This document shows, one piece after another, positions 10,285 to 21,500 of a stretch of DNA of 64,000 nt. The translations under genes were made by a program, and so were the position numbers. The notes under the pieces are model-generated. The model was not told where the DNA came from, made no database searches, and saw only the letters and a list, made by a program, of their open reading frames with translations. The stretch lies in NCBI RefSeq assembly GCF_003597395.2, contig NC_133770.1:30318646-30382645 (forward strand), read 5' to 3'. The stretch is from Chelonoidis abingdonii (Eukaryota; Chordata; Testudines; Testudinidae). Within the stretch, counting starts at the first letter, position 1. Every line of letters starts with the position of its first letter.

Positions 10285-11140
10285 TTTTATAATTAGATTT
10301 CACCAAGCCTGTAACGAATATGAACTTCTGGATCACTATATCTGTGACTCCATGATAAGACTGTCACCTTAGACTCTTCAGTCTGTCTAGCCACCTGGTA
10401 AACTGGACTTAGTGATAAATGGTCACTTGCACCAAAAATCACACCACATTCAGGTGGCTTCCAGGACCCACAGACCAATCATTTATCCCAGATCAATTGG
10501 TACTCTAGATTTTACACCAAAGACAACACCTGTAGCCAGTCTTGTAATAAACTGTCTAAAGGTTTATTAACTAGGAAAAAAGAATGAGAGAGTTATTTAT
10601 AGGTTAAAGCAAGCAAACATATACACATAAATAAGGTACCATCTAAATCCTAAGGGTATGTCTTCACTACCAACGTTAAAACGCTGCCGCAGCAGCACTT
10701 TAATGTGTCTCTGTAGTCGCAGCACCAGTGCTGGGAGAGCTCTCAGCACTGTAAAAAAAAAAATCCACCCCCATGAGGGGAGTAGCTACTAGTGCTGGGA
10801 GCGCAGGTTCCAGTGCTGGTGCACTGTCTACACTGCCACTTTACAGCGCTGAAACTTGCATCGCTCGGCAGGGGGGTGGGGGTGTTTTTTCACACCTCTG
10901 AACAAGGAAGTGGCAGTGTAGACAAGGTCTGAGAGTGACAGAGTTGTTGTGATCGGTCAATTCAAAGTGTATTTCAGAACGGGCCCAGGAGGCAGCTCTT
11001 GGGGATCTCTGGCTTCAGTTAAGAGTCTTTGGACCTTCAGAGTTCAAGCAACCAAAAAGTTCTTAGCTAATTCCTGCAGCCTGGACAAGAGCTGGCACCT
11101 GGTCTGCCAGTGTCACAGCATGTTTGACTTTCTCAATCTG
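10285..11140. mobile_element. LTR-retroelement-like repeat, split by a MITE
   Basis: The segments 10285-10650 and 10930-11140 belong to a repeat I remember as common in turtles ('gacaacacctgtagcc', 'taataaactgtctaaagg', 'gaacgggcccaggaggcag'). The AATAAA-like 'taataaac' suggests LTR or 3'-end DNA. The Harbinger-like MITE at 10654-10929 sits between the parts. The element's ends and class are not defined. Confidence 0.45.
10654..10929. mobile_element. Harbinger-like MITE within the LTR-like repeat
   Basis: It starts GGGTATGTCTTCACTACC and ends GTGTAGACAAGGTC. The flanks TAA (10651-10653) and TGA (10930-10932) are consistent with a diverged 3-bp duplication. The interior is GC-rich and repetitive, with 'cagtgctgggag' and 'tagtgctgggag' and paired 'cagcgct'/'cagcact' words. 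It contains a short A-run. Confidence 0.7.
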
Positions 11141-11159
11141 TTATGTTCAACGTAGTAAT

Positions 11160-12231
11160 AGTGCCGGTACCTGTGATAACTCTATCAGCTTTTAACTTGG
11201 TCACTAACACAGTGCCAGCATTGAATTTTAAATGGCAGGCTCAGTGTTCACTGTCTGTGCAATCTCTGATAAAACATTAATCATCTGAAGGTTCCATTCA
11301 AAACCATTGACAGAAAAAATTGTGAAATGTAATTTAGCTTTTGGAATAGAATTAATGTTTTCTAATAGTTCTAAGCTATTCTGTGATTTATTGGTTCTAC
11401 TGCTTGAGGGTTTTTATAATCTAAATTGGTGATTACAAATGATATACAACATTGTATATCACAAATAGGAATTATGTGTCTGGTGAAGATCATAATAGGG
11501 TTTTTTTTAAAACTAGTATATATATTGGTACCTTCAATAGCATATTAGGGACTATTTTGGCAACCTGAAATTAATTTTACCCACATTATTTTTCTCAGCT
11601 CATTCCATTTGTAAAACTTACCACTATCACTCTAATTCAGTAGACATACAGATGTTTAAATATTGCATTTCTTGATACTGCAATGCTGTCAAATGGAATA
11701 AAATAAGAATGTGCCTGTGCAGTATCAGTATCTAGACCTATTTATTTGATAAATGTGTTATCTGTTTTTATGTTCTAGTTCTTGTTTTGCAGTGGTAGCT
11801 ACTGTTGTTCACTGACTGTTTCAGGATTATAAAGGGATCTTGTGGCCTAATAAAATATCACGTTAATATCTTTAAAAAGTGCATAACTCCATACGATTCC
11901 AGTGTAGTCAGATCCATGCTCTTAGAAAACAGCTAAAACTTGGGGGACATGAGGCAAACAGCTTTTCACATGATAGAAATGAACCATTTTAATCATGTTC
12001 TACTCTGAAGCATTATTTCACATCCCATCCTGCATATCCAAAAATGTCTTTCCTGAGATGCAAATATATAAAGCTGAACTGCTTTTCATGTATTTATTCT
12101 ATGACAGCTGGAATAACAGGCTGTCTTGACCATTGTCAGTGGAGAAGGCTTCATGAGGCTATTGCAGTGACAGGAATTTAAAACCCTGTTCCAGCAAAAC
12201 AATTAAAATGGCTAGTGTGGAAAGTGATACT
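11160..12231. other. No gene or clear repeat seen
   Basis: AT-rich DNA without recognisable repeats or exon-like reading frames. Confidence 0.5.
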
Positions 12232-12239
12232 GTCTACTG

Positions 12240-12548
12240 CAGGGGTCGGCAACCTTTCAGAAGTGGTGTGCCGAGTCTTCATTTAATTTAAGGTTTCGCA
12301 TGCCAGTAATACATTTTAATGTTTTCAGAAGGTCTCTTTCTATAAATCTATAATATATAACTAAACTATTGTTGTGTATGTAAAGTAAATAAGGTTTTTA
12401 AAATGTTGAAGAAGCTTCATTTAAAATTAAATTAAAATGCAGAGTCCCCGGACTGGTGGCCAGGACCCGGGCAGTGTGAGTGCCACTAAAAAAGAGCTTG
12501 CATGCCGCCTTTGGTTCACCTTTGCGTGCCACAGGTTGCCTACCCCTG
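12240..12548. mobile_element. Non-autonomous hAT element with perfect 8-bp duplication
   Basis: The ends are CAGGGGTCGGCAACCT and, inverted, CAGGGGTAGGCAACCT (15 of 16 match). The 8-bp duplication GTCTACTG is perfect at 12232-12239 and 12549-12556. The element is 309 bp and encodes no transposase. The exact duplication makes the boundaries secure. The 82-codon open frame beginning at 12437 runs out of it and is not a gene. Confidence 0.92.
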
Positions 12549-12556
12549 GTCTACTG

Positions 12557-13750
12557 CATCCCATTTGTTACCTGTTCTTGTTCACAGATCTGGAAGTTTT
12601 GCTTGCACGTTTTGACTTCCTAGCCTGGAGACAGTGGGAACAGGGGACCCAGAATGTTTCAAGGCTTACTTTTTCTTCATCATAACTTGTGTACACAGTA
12701 ATGTAAATATCATTAAATACACCATATATCTAGGATTAATGATGTAGGAAATTTGATTAGGAATTATACTGTGAACCAGATCTTCACCAATGTGTTTCAC
12801 ATTCGCAGCAGGTATCTCTATTCTTATTTATTTTGTTTATCTCTAATTAAAAGCAGACCAGCATCAAAGAGAGCTTTTAAAGAAGAATAAAGAGTTCCTT
12901 TAATAGGTTTAGCTTATTTTTAAAATGCTCAGTTTTCATAGTGATGAGCATTTGTTGTTATTTATGGTATAAATGCCCAGATGGAAAAAATAGAAATGGT
13001 AAACCTTACTCCTCCATGGGTGCCAGTGATGAACTGAATCAAGAGCATATAGATAACCTGATTTTTAGATAATGTTCTGGCATTCATAAGAGGGGACTTG
13101 CTTGAAGTACAGGATTAGATTTTTTTTTTTCTACAAGGAAAATCACTTCTGACTTACCAAAATCTTTTTGCTAACCATACCATCCTTTTTTCCTCCTCTT
13201 TTGCAGTAAATCTAAATCAGATTTGTCTGAAGCAGTAGTAGGTGATTAGCTCCTAATTGCAAAGTACAGATGGTCCTCTTTGGCTAATCTTATCTTGCTT
13301 GCCATCTACAGTGGCTGGAAGAGAAGAGAGTAAGAGACGTTTTGAAAACGTGACTTCTCTGAGATCATTTTTCATAGGAGGTGTAATCATGTCCAAGCGC
13401 TTTGCAAAATGGAGAGAGAACATGGCAATCGGCTTTCAGCAAAAGGGACATGCAAAAAAAATTTTTTTTTTTTTGAGGGCTATTTCCTGTCTTTGCATAA
13501 AGAAAGTAAATAGAAGTTTTTCTTTGGCTAACCTTATGACAGTGAAGGATGACTTCTACTATTATTTTCTTTTCTGCTTTTGTTAAGCTGGGGATGTATT
13601 TCGAAATGGATATTTAGGGGGCATGTAACTGCTGTTGTTTTCTTTGTTTTGTTTTTCAGATACTATAAGGAAAAGCTATAAAAACTTAAATGTAACCATT
13701 TAAAATCCCTATATAAGTTTTTTTTTTTTTATAGAAATTCAAAACATAAA
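12557..13750. other. No gene or clear repeat seen
   Basis: AT-rich sequence with several homopolymer T or A runs (about 13120, 13460, 13720). Open frames are short and without family motifs. Confidence 0.5.
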
Positions 13751-13811
13751 TTGGACTGTTCTTCGAATGATGGTCCCTATTGTATTTCACTGAGGGTTAT
13801 ATGCATGCGCC

Positions 13812-14309
13812 ATGTGTCTGGAGCCAGCAGTTTTGAAAGTAGTAGTGTCTGTTGGTCCACGCATGTGCCCTTGTTCTGCTTCATGCGTTTTGTCCACCGC
13901 GATCCTAGTCGTCATATGGTCGCACAAGATCAATTATGCCTTTCCTCCTGCTGTGTGTCCCACGCAAGATCAGATGGGAGAGAGTGACAGTCATTCTGAT
14001 CACTCCATTCTGGCCTCACCGGTTCTGATTTCCCCTTTTTCTCTGCATATCAGCATGTCCCTAGCTTCTGCTGCCAGCCTTCCTGGAACTCCTAACGCCA
14101 CATGGCGGGAGGATCTTGCATCACGAGCCACAGACGCTTTACCTCAGAGCTTGGTTTTTGGATGGGCATCTTCACTAGAGGGGGAATGTTCATCAGCAGT
14201 ACAAGACATCCTCTCCAGTTGCAAAAAAGAGTCCACAAGGTGGTCCTATAGGGCCAAGTGGAAGTGTTTCACCTCATTCATGGGCCCAACAGGGGGGTCT
14301 TGCCTCTGA
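13812..14309 (+). pseudogene. DIRS tyrosine recombinase, N-terminal core-binding part
   Basis: The 165-codon frame is natural-looking toward its end. The stretch AVQDILSSCKKESTRWSYRA resembles the start of the DIRS recombinase core-binding region ('VQxxLxxSRxPSTRxxYxxKW'), followed by KWKCFTSF. The beginning (about residues 1-90) looks like the low-complexity linker usual before that domain. The frame ends at a stop after SFMGPTGGSCL, and the protein continues in other frames downstream. The upstream start is arbitrary. Confidence 0.65.
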
Positions 14310-14479
14310 AAATATGAACGTCCCTCTTCTTTTGGACTGTCTCCTCTCCCTGAAGTCAGGTCTTGCTCTCAACTCTGTCAAGGTGCACATAGTCGCTATC
14401 GGTGCCTTCCACTCCCCTCTTTCTATACTTACCCCTTGACTACCAGGTTTTAGGAGGGACTCCTATGGATTTATTCTCC

Positions 14480-15229
14480 TATTCAGTCCATCATTCCCGA
14501 ATGGGATCTCAACTTTGTCCTCATGGCGTTGACTAAATGACCGTTTGAATCTCTGGCTTCCAGCTCCCTGTGTCTCCTCTCCATGAAGGTTGCCTTTGTG
14601 GTAACTATTATTTCCACTAGAAGGATTGGTGAACTGGGGGGCCATGATGGCAGACTCCCCCTTTACCATGTTCCATAAGGACATTTCCCTGCCCTTGCAT
14701 GCTAAGTTTCTACCAAAGACTGAATCCCGCTTTCATCTCAACCGACCCCTACACTTAATTGTTTTCTTTCTGAAACCTCACATCTCAACAGAGGAACAGT
14801 GCCTTCTCTCCCTCAGTGTCTGCTGGGCCCTGGCTTTCTACCTGCAGAGGACATGGTCGTTCAGGAAGTCTCCCAGACTTTTTATCACTCTAGCGGAAAG
14901 GACTAAAGGGCAAGCGATCTCCACTCAGAGGATTTCTAACTAGGTTTCAGGGGGCATTATGCTCTCTTGTCTGTTGTTGGGATTGTCTCTGCCTTTTGGA
15001 GTATGAGCCCACTCCTTGAGAGCACGTGCATAGACTACGGCTGTGCTTCACAATGTACTGCTTATGGACATATGTAGGAGGCCATATGGAGTTTGGTACA
15101 TTCCTTCTCTTCCTATTACATCTTAATGCTAGACTCTGCGATGGATGCCTCACTCGGCATGGCTGTTCTCTGCTCTGCAGTTCCATCATCTTTCTCGCAC
15201 CCTCCTCCCAACTAAGGACTGCTTGTTAA
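14480..15229 (+). pseudogene. DIRS tyrosine recombinase, catalytic part, frame-shifted
   Basis: After a break the recombinase resumes at about 14545. It has the first catalytic-arginine segment STRRIGELGAM (about 14605-14650), then KFLPKTESRFHLNRPLHL and WALAFYLQRTWSFRKSPRLF, ending QRISN before a stop at 14943. The last part continues in another frame to 15229 (LLHLNARLCDGCLTRHGCS), matching the C-terminal end that should hold the catalytic tyrosine; I cannot confirm that residue. With several stops and frame changes, no active enzyme is possible. Confidence 0.7.
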
Positions 15230-15274
15230 TCACCCTCAGTGGAATACATTAGAGACATTCATTGAAAGAAGAGG

Positions 15275-15822
15275 AAGTTACTTACCTGTAATTTGAGGTT
15301 CTTCAAGGTGTGTGGTCCCTACCTGTATTCCAATCCTGCTCTCCTTCCCCTCTGTTGTGGATTTCTTGGCTTGCAGTGGAGATGGAACTGAGGGTGTGGT
15401 CAGACTGTCCTGTTCTTTATTGCATCGGATGAAACCATGAGGCGGAGCAATGAACACTGCTACTTTCAAAATCTCTCACACTCATGGTGCAGGTGTATAA
15501 ACCTCAGTGAAATGCAGATAGAAACCAAGTAAAAGCAGCAAAGAGTACTGTGGCACCTTGTAGACTAACAGATGTTTTGGAGCATGAGCTTTCGTGGGTG
15601 AATACCCACTTAGTCGGATGCATGTAGAGGAAATTTCCAGAGGCAGGTATATATATGCAAGCAAGAAGCAGGCTAGAGATAACGAGGTTAGTTCAATCAG
15701 GGAGGATGAGGCCTTCTTCTAGCAGCTGAGGTGTGAAAACCAAGGGAGGAGAAACTGGTTTTGTAGCTGGCAAGCCAGCCGTCTTGAAGAATCTCCTGTT
15801 ACAGGTAAGTAACATCCTTTTC
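15275..15822. repeat. Inverted DIRS terminal motif around an inserted repeat
   Basis: The plus-strand stretch at 15272-15307 ('gaagttacttacctgtaatt', then 'gaggttcttcaag') is the reverse complement, with a few changes, of 15783-15818 ('cttgaagaatctcctg', then 'ttacaggtaagtaac'). Inverted terminal repeats of this sequence are characteristic of turtle DIRS elements. About 475 bp lies between them, including the separate repeat at 15532-15780. Confidence 0.7.
15532..15780. mobile_element. Reptile interspersed repeat of uncertain class
   Basis: It contains 'ctgtggcaccttgtagac', 'gagctttcgtgggtgaatac' and 'ccacttagtcggatgcatg', a very common turtle and reptile repeat. It continues with 'ggaaatttccagaggcagg' and 'gaggatgaggccttcttc'. 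I remember the sequence but not a secure class (SINE, LINE tail or other). It ends exactly where the inverted DIRS motif begins (15781), suggesting insertion at or near the DIRS terminus. Confidence 0.7.
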
Positions 15823-15825
15823 TCG

Positions 15826-17414
15826 CTCATTCATAGGTTATTTTAATTAGAAGTTGGCTGAGAAGTCTTGTTTTTTATTTAGCCAAAGTTCCTGGAATCA
15901 CTTCACTGCTTCAGTTTCCTTAAATATAAGGCTCCTTTCCATGAATCTCAGTACTACTTACAGGTGGCCTTTGCTGTTTGAGGCAGAGGGTTGACTTGTA
16001 GCTTCTTTAGGAAATGCTTTTCCTTGAGACAGATTTGTTAGGTGCTTGATGAACCTGGTTTATGGGAGGGAAAATGTTTGCATATCCCACCCATTTGTCA
16101 CCTGGTCCTTTTTACCCTGACGTAAGTAAGGAAACTTTCCCATGACAATAGTAACACTATACTCTCTCATTGATCTTTGTGCAGAAATCCCATTGCCATC
16201 AATGCAATTTGGAAAGAGGGTAGGAAAATGGAATAAGTTTGTAATTTATCAATTTATTCATTTTTCAGTATGCTCTTTTTAGTTTATAATGCTTTGCGCA
16301 TTGGAACATAGATCAACCTGATTATCAATCTGAAGCTAATGTTGCATAAAACTATTAAGACATTCTCCCTCAGATTACTGGCAATCATCCACAGTACTTG
16401 TCCACTGTTGTGGTAGAGTGGTATGATACAAATAATGTATGGCATGAATTATAGGTTGAGTGCTTTATCTACATGTACAGAATTTCTTTTTGACTCTGTA
16501 ATGGGTGACCTGTCAGTTGTAAAATTCACGTAAATAAATCTAATATTTTGGGGAAGATCATTTTGCATGGAGAAGTATTCTAGAGCTATTCTCTCTGCAG
16601 TTAAATAAGTCTGCTATGCATGTATTTGTACTCTATTTGATACCATGATGTTCACCTGACCCAAATTAATACAACTTACCTATGTAAAAAATTGTATTAA
16701 AAATGACTCTCTGAGGTAAAATCAGTCTGCTCTTTCATTTAAGTGACATATAGCTGTTAAAAAGTACATCCCTTCAGTCACACGTAGGTGGCCCAGCAAG
16801 GAACCATACAGAACTCTGAGTTTATCACTGAATACTTATGGACCCTACCTGTTACTCCCACTCTTTGGAGCTAGCAGGGGACTCTACAGAATCCACATCT
16901 CTCAGCTCTTCATTTGAACACAAGAGAACATGGAGCTGGAGTGAGCCATTTGCTTTTTAGGATTACAACAAATCAGGTACCTTCGTTTGACTGGTGTGTT
17001 TCTTCGCTGAGCATCTAGAACTTTGAGATTCTCAGTTCTAGCTCTGCAAGGCTGACATAGGAAATATTAAACATTGGCCCTGTAACCTGGACGCTGCCTC
17101 TTTAGTGTGGTACAAAGCTGTCTTTCAGACTCTAGCTCAATCTTATTGTTCTTGCGCTGTGAAATTTAGTGTTTATAGAGAAAATATACTGCAAAATGGA
17201 AAAGTTTTCATTTAAAAACTTCTCATACAAAACCATAGTCTTCCATTGATTAATGACTGAATGGTATTAACACATTAAAAAGAAACTCTCTGTGGTGAGT
17301 TTGCTAGTGATTCTATTAATTCTCTAAATGCAGGTATATCGTGGTGATTATCCCTTTAAAGCTGTATCATTTAAATTCCATCTTGTCTTTCTTCCAACTC
17401 TTGTGTGGCAAGGA
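15826..17414. other. No gene or clear repeat seen
   Basis: AT-rich sequence. No exon-like frame, tRNA fold or recognisable TE was found. Confidence 0.5.
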
Positions 17415-17512
17415 TAATCATTAGCTATATGACTGCACTTAGTACAATGCAGTCCCAATCTGGCTGTGGCCTCTGTGCACTAGTGTAATAATAATAAATA
17501 ATTAAAATTGGA
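17415..17512 (+). repeat. L2-like LINE 3' tail
   Basis: The order 'gcacttagtacaatgcagtc', 'tggctgtggcctctgtgcac' and then 'taataataaataat' matches the 3' end of the L2-like repeat that ends in an (A/T)-rich TAA array. It is a truncated, old copy. Confidence 0.55.
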
Positions 17513-17869
17513 TACTTTAGTTTCTGGTATTCTCCATGTTGATTTTAAAAAGACAAAATTAAAAATGACGTGGGGACCTTTTGCAAGATTACATGATTTG
17601 CATTTGTGGTTAATATATTCAGTATAATTTAGTTAAAAAGTTGTCTTCAGTTTACAGACAAAACAGAACTAATGAGAGTACTATGAAAAGGGTGCTGGGT
17701 TACAGTTTTCCTGGCAATTCTTCGGCCCCGGTGCTACTCAGGGTGCAACTCAGATTTATGTGTATGTCACACCACAAGAACTAAATGGAAAATGATTTTT
17801 CTACACTAGAAGCACTAATTTACAATAAAGAGAGGTGCATGGAAACTCTACTGGTGTTGATCTTTGCCG

Positions 17870-18545
17870 TAAAAGCATTGTGATGGCTCAGGGGTGAGCT
17901 GTACCTCTGAGCTCTCCCAAGAACATTCTTGGAATGTGACAAACCTTGACCTGCACTCTCACCAGGGTGGAGCTCCATGGTTTGCCCCACATTAGACTGG
18001 ATCAGCAGGCCTACAGCATGTCTTATTCCCACCTGCCATGGTTACAATGCAAGCAGTGCCTCAGACCCCCTTGGAGTCCCTCACAGGTGCACCTCTTTAG
18101 GTGTCAGGTTTTACTATCTTCATCTCTGTCTGAATGTCCCTCCCCCCGCCTCCTACACTGTATTACATTGCTTATTGGTTCCCAAGGAGGTGGCCACCAC
18201 CCTCTCCCGTGCAATTGCTATCTGCAAGTCACTCTTCTTTGGGTGCCTATAATCAGTGGCTGATTAAAGCGCCTTCCAAACAGATGTATATGTATATTCA
18301 CTCAAAATACACAAGAAGCTGTCTGAAAGGGTTAAACCCACAACAGGCCGCCATTGCCTGGGGCTTGCCTGCAACTCATCACCTCCCCCGCAGTTTAGTG
18401 GAGCCTAGTTGTCTCAGGCACATCCTGCAGAGCCTCTGCCTTAGTTCCAAAGCCCTGCTGCATGCACTGCCTAATTCAATCTCTCCCCACAAGAAGCTGC
18501 TGCCCACTCCCTCTATTTTTCCTCTAGGCTGGGGGTTTTAACCCA
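17870..18545. repeat. GC-richer repeat-like segment, class unknown
   Basis: Base composition rises here compared with both flanks, and overlapping open frames (17946-18263, 17977-18252, 18134-18541) run in different frames without domain motifs. This is typical of an old LTR or other TE fragment, but no ends or duplications are visible. I considered a host exon; no conserved protein motif or paired splice sites support one. Confidence 0.25.
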
Positions 18546-21500
18546 CTTAGTGTTCATTTGATCTTAGTCTCTGGCCTTATCCAGTCAGCCAGAATAATAT
18601 CAAGCTGATAAATTGAGGCACATGTTTATGCAAAATGCTACATTTATCTTCCTCATTCTCCGCATTCGTTCTGCAAGGTATGAGCTTTTCTGACAACTGT
18701 TGGCTGTTCCTGAGAGTGAGAAATTCTGACAGCTCTTCAGAGACATGTAGGCAAAGCTTCTAAGATTCCATTTCCACGTGGCTGTGGAATCACTGATCTG
18801 TCTCAAGCTTAATGTACGAACTAATGAATTATGGTAAAAATGTGTTAACTTCAAAGGTCTGTGCAGAATTGAACCACTGTCTTAAGAAGCAATGGAACTG
18901 ACATTTTTCCTTAGCTGCAGAAAGATCTGAATTAAAATAGCTGGGCTCAGTATTGTAGTCCAGGCTGTCAGGATATACAAGGATGGCCATGCAGATTATT
19001 GCATGACAAAAGCAAAGAAACTGCTTTTTCCACATATTTTAATAATTTTAGAAAAGTACTAAGAAGCATTGTTACAAGGCACAGTTTAAGAAATTCTCAT
19101 GGATTAATAATCTTCCATGCACAATAACATCATTTAAGAACAGCAAATAAGACCCAAGGAAATTAAACACACAATTCTATATTTTAAAAAGGCAGTTCTA
19201 CACATCAAAGCCAATGCCAAATTTCACTTCATTGTTGCCAATCATATAAACTGAAAGGGTCATATATCTCAACCTAAATGTATAATCCCTATTGTTCCTG
19301 GTGGGTGGTGGTACTAGCACTGCAAATCATTTATATTATGGTAACAAGCAAATGTCCTAACCAGGATTGAACTGTATGTCATAAAAATGCAGATGAAGAG
19401 TGTGTCCCTATCCTAGAGAGTTTACAGTGTCCTATCATTAATATTTCTGTTGGATAAAAACAATCATCTCAGGTTGTTTAGCTTTGCCTATGCCCATGAT
19501 AACAGTTGTCTTATTTCAAAGAAGAGATTGCAGGTCTTGGATTTCTTTATTTTTGTTGTTTTATATTCCTGGCTTTGTGCTTCTGCAGTCAGAGTTCAGT
19601 TTCTCTTTTTAGGAAATGACAAACCTACCAGTGTCCAAGACTCTCTTTAGGTTATCGTTTTGGCAAATTACAGAACTGGAGAGAAAAACACAAAATAAAA
19701 TGTAGTTAAACGCAGATATTTTCCCCCCATAATGCAAAATATTGAGCTATTACCCATGGCATGTCAGGAAAAAAATTCTGACCTGTAGCATGCTCTGTCT
19801 CTGCTTCCCACAGAGGAGTGGCACTGGTCTGTTAGAAAACACCCTTCACTTGTAGGAAATACAAAATCTTTTTGTTTTCCCCAATGTTCACATAACTTTC
19901 TAAAAATACTCGTGTCCTCTTCCTAGCCCCAAATCTGAGTACATTTGAGACTTATTTAAATGCTCATCTACTGGCTTAATGCTTTTTCATTTCAAGGAGA
20001 TAGGCACTTGTCAAACTGCTAATTGGGCAGTCTCTCCCAGACTGTGGAGTGCACAAAATTCATGGATACATGCAAATTAATCTTTTTTTGTAAGTCTGAC
20101 TGTAAACACTTTGAATGGTGTTTCATTACCATTCATAGAGAGAGAGACCTTTTGTATAAGCATCATAATGCAGAGTATTAAAATGTGTCAAAGAAGCATA
20201 CGGAGAGAATACTTGTTTGTGTGTCAGGTAAATTTCATAGTGGACAGGCAGTGCACTATAGACTAATTTCAGACCTGTGACTAGACATCTTGCAATTCTA
20301 TCCAGTCTGTCAAAATGCATATAAAAATAGTTTCTGAAAAGTAGTTTCTGCATTGCCTAACCTAGAGCTAGTTTTTATGGCTCAGTTGCAAATAATAGTG
20401 CAGTGTGCTGCTTTCAACATCTCCATTTACAGTATTGCTTTGTAATGATGTATGGTGCATCTGACTGTTCAGGTCAAGCCAGCACATTTTCCGCTGATGT
20501 ATGTTGTCCACCCAGAACTGCTAAATGGATTAAGCAAATTCCAAGGCTGATAAATGATTCCATTGCAAATTATGTGGACATGGATTTATGAAATGGATGT
20601 ATTACACAGGATTGTGAGGGAGAAATCTATGGAAAAAATAGTAATATAATTTTGATTATCTGACATCTAACGAGGAAAGATAGTGAAAGCTCATTTCTTT
20701 CTCATGTTGTAGTTACTGAAGGAAGCTTAAATTTATTTGAGTTTTCAATTTAATAAAATGTTTCATTTTCATTTTAATTAAAAAAAAGGATGTTATTCCT
20801 TTACCTTCCATTCAGAAGTCATTAATGAAGCACTCTTCTTTGGTTAATCATTAGCATTCACAGCTCTATCAGACTGCAGTTCAAACTTTCGCTTGTTTTT
20901 GTCACAGAAGATGATGGAGCAAGGTTGCTTAGAAACACTTAGCTGCACTCACAACGGGAATTACCAATCTGTTCTGTGTATTCACCTCCACATGCAGGGG
21001 AGAAAATTGAGTTTCATTGCTGACAGTGTTAATTGATTGCTAGTTGTTTTAGCAGGAATATGATGTCTAAACTCAGTGTTCCTTTCATTTCTTTCACACG
21101 TTGTAGTAAGAAGATAGAGTAAAATATTGATGTTCGATTATAATTTTAAATTTTTGATTTTTTGTTTTTACTATACAAATCTTTATTCTAGTCTGCGTTA
21201 ATCATAGAAGTGTGTCTGATCAACAAGCTGGACAAATTTAGGAATATTTCAATACCTATTAAAATTATTTTATTAATAAACGTGCTTTGTTGAGTCTAGA
21301 AAAAAATGTATTCCCTAGTTTGACTATCAGTTAGCAAATCTTATTAAATCAAGAGTATTCGCTGTCTTAGAAAAGGTCAAGGATTTCAAAATCATTGGTG
21401 GATTGGCCTAATTTTATATCATCTGTAACTATTAATGATTAGGAGTGCTAAATTTATCCAAAGGCATCTATCACATTAGTGGCTAAAGTTAAACACGTTC

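Larger units (their letters stand above)
13751..15530 (+). mobile_element. Decayed DIRS-type retrotransposon (tyrosine recombinase part)
   Basis: The left edge carries a DIRS terminal phrase ('ttcttcgaatgatggtccctat', about 13761). A related direct copy ('ttcttcaaggtgtgtggtccctac') appears at about 15300. Between them the plus strand encodes a broken DIRS tyrosine recombinase. Downstream at 15275-15310 and 15783-15818 are inverted copies of a terminal motif around 'cttacctgtaa'. DIRS elements integrate with a recombinase instead of an integrase and have split or inverted repeats instead of LTRs, which fits. The reverse-transcriptase and gag regions are absent. Confidence 0.75.

Noticed and set aside
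13257..13586. 109-codon plus-strand frame before the DIRS element
   Set aside because: It has no recognisable motif, contains a poly-T/Phe run and has no similarity to DIRS gag that I can see.
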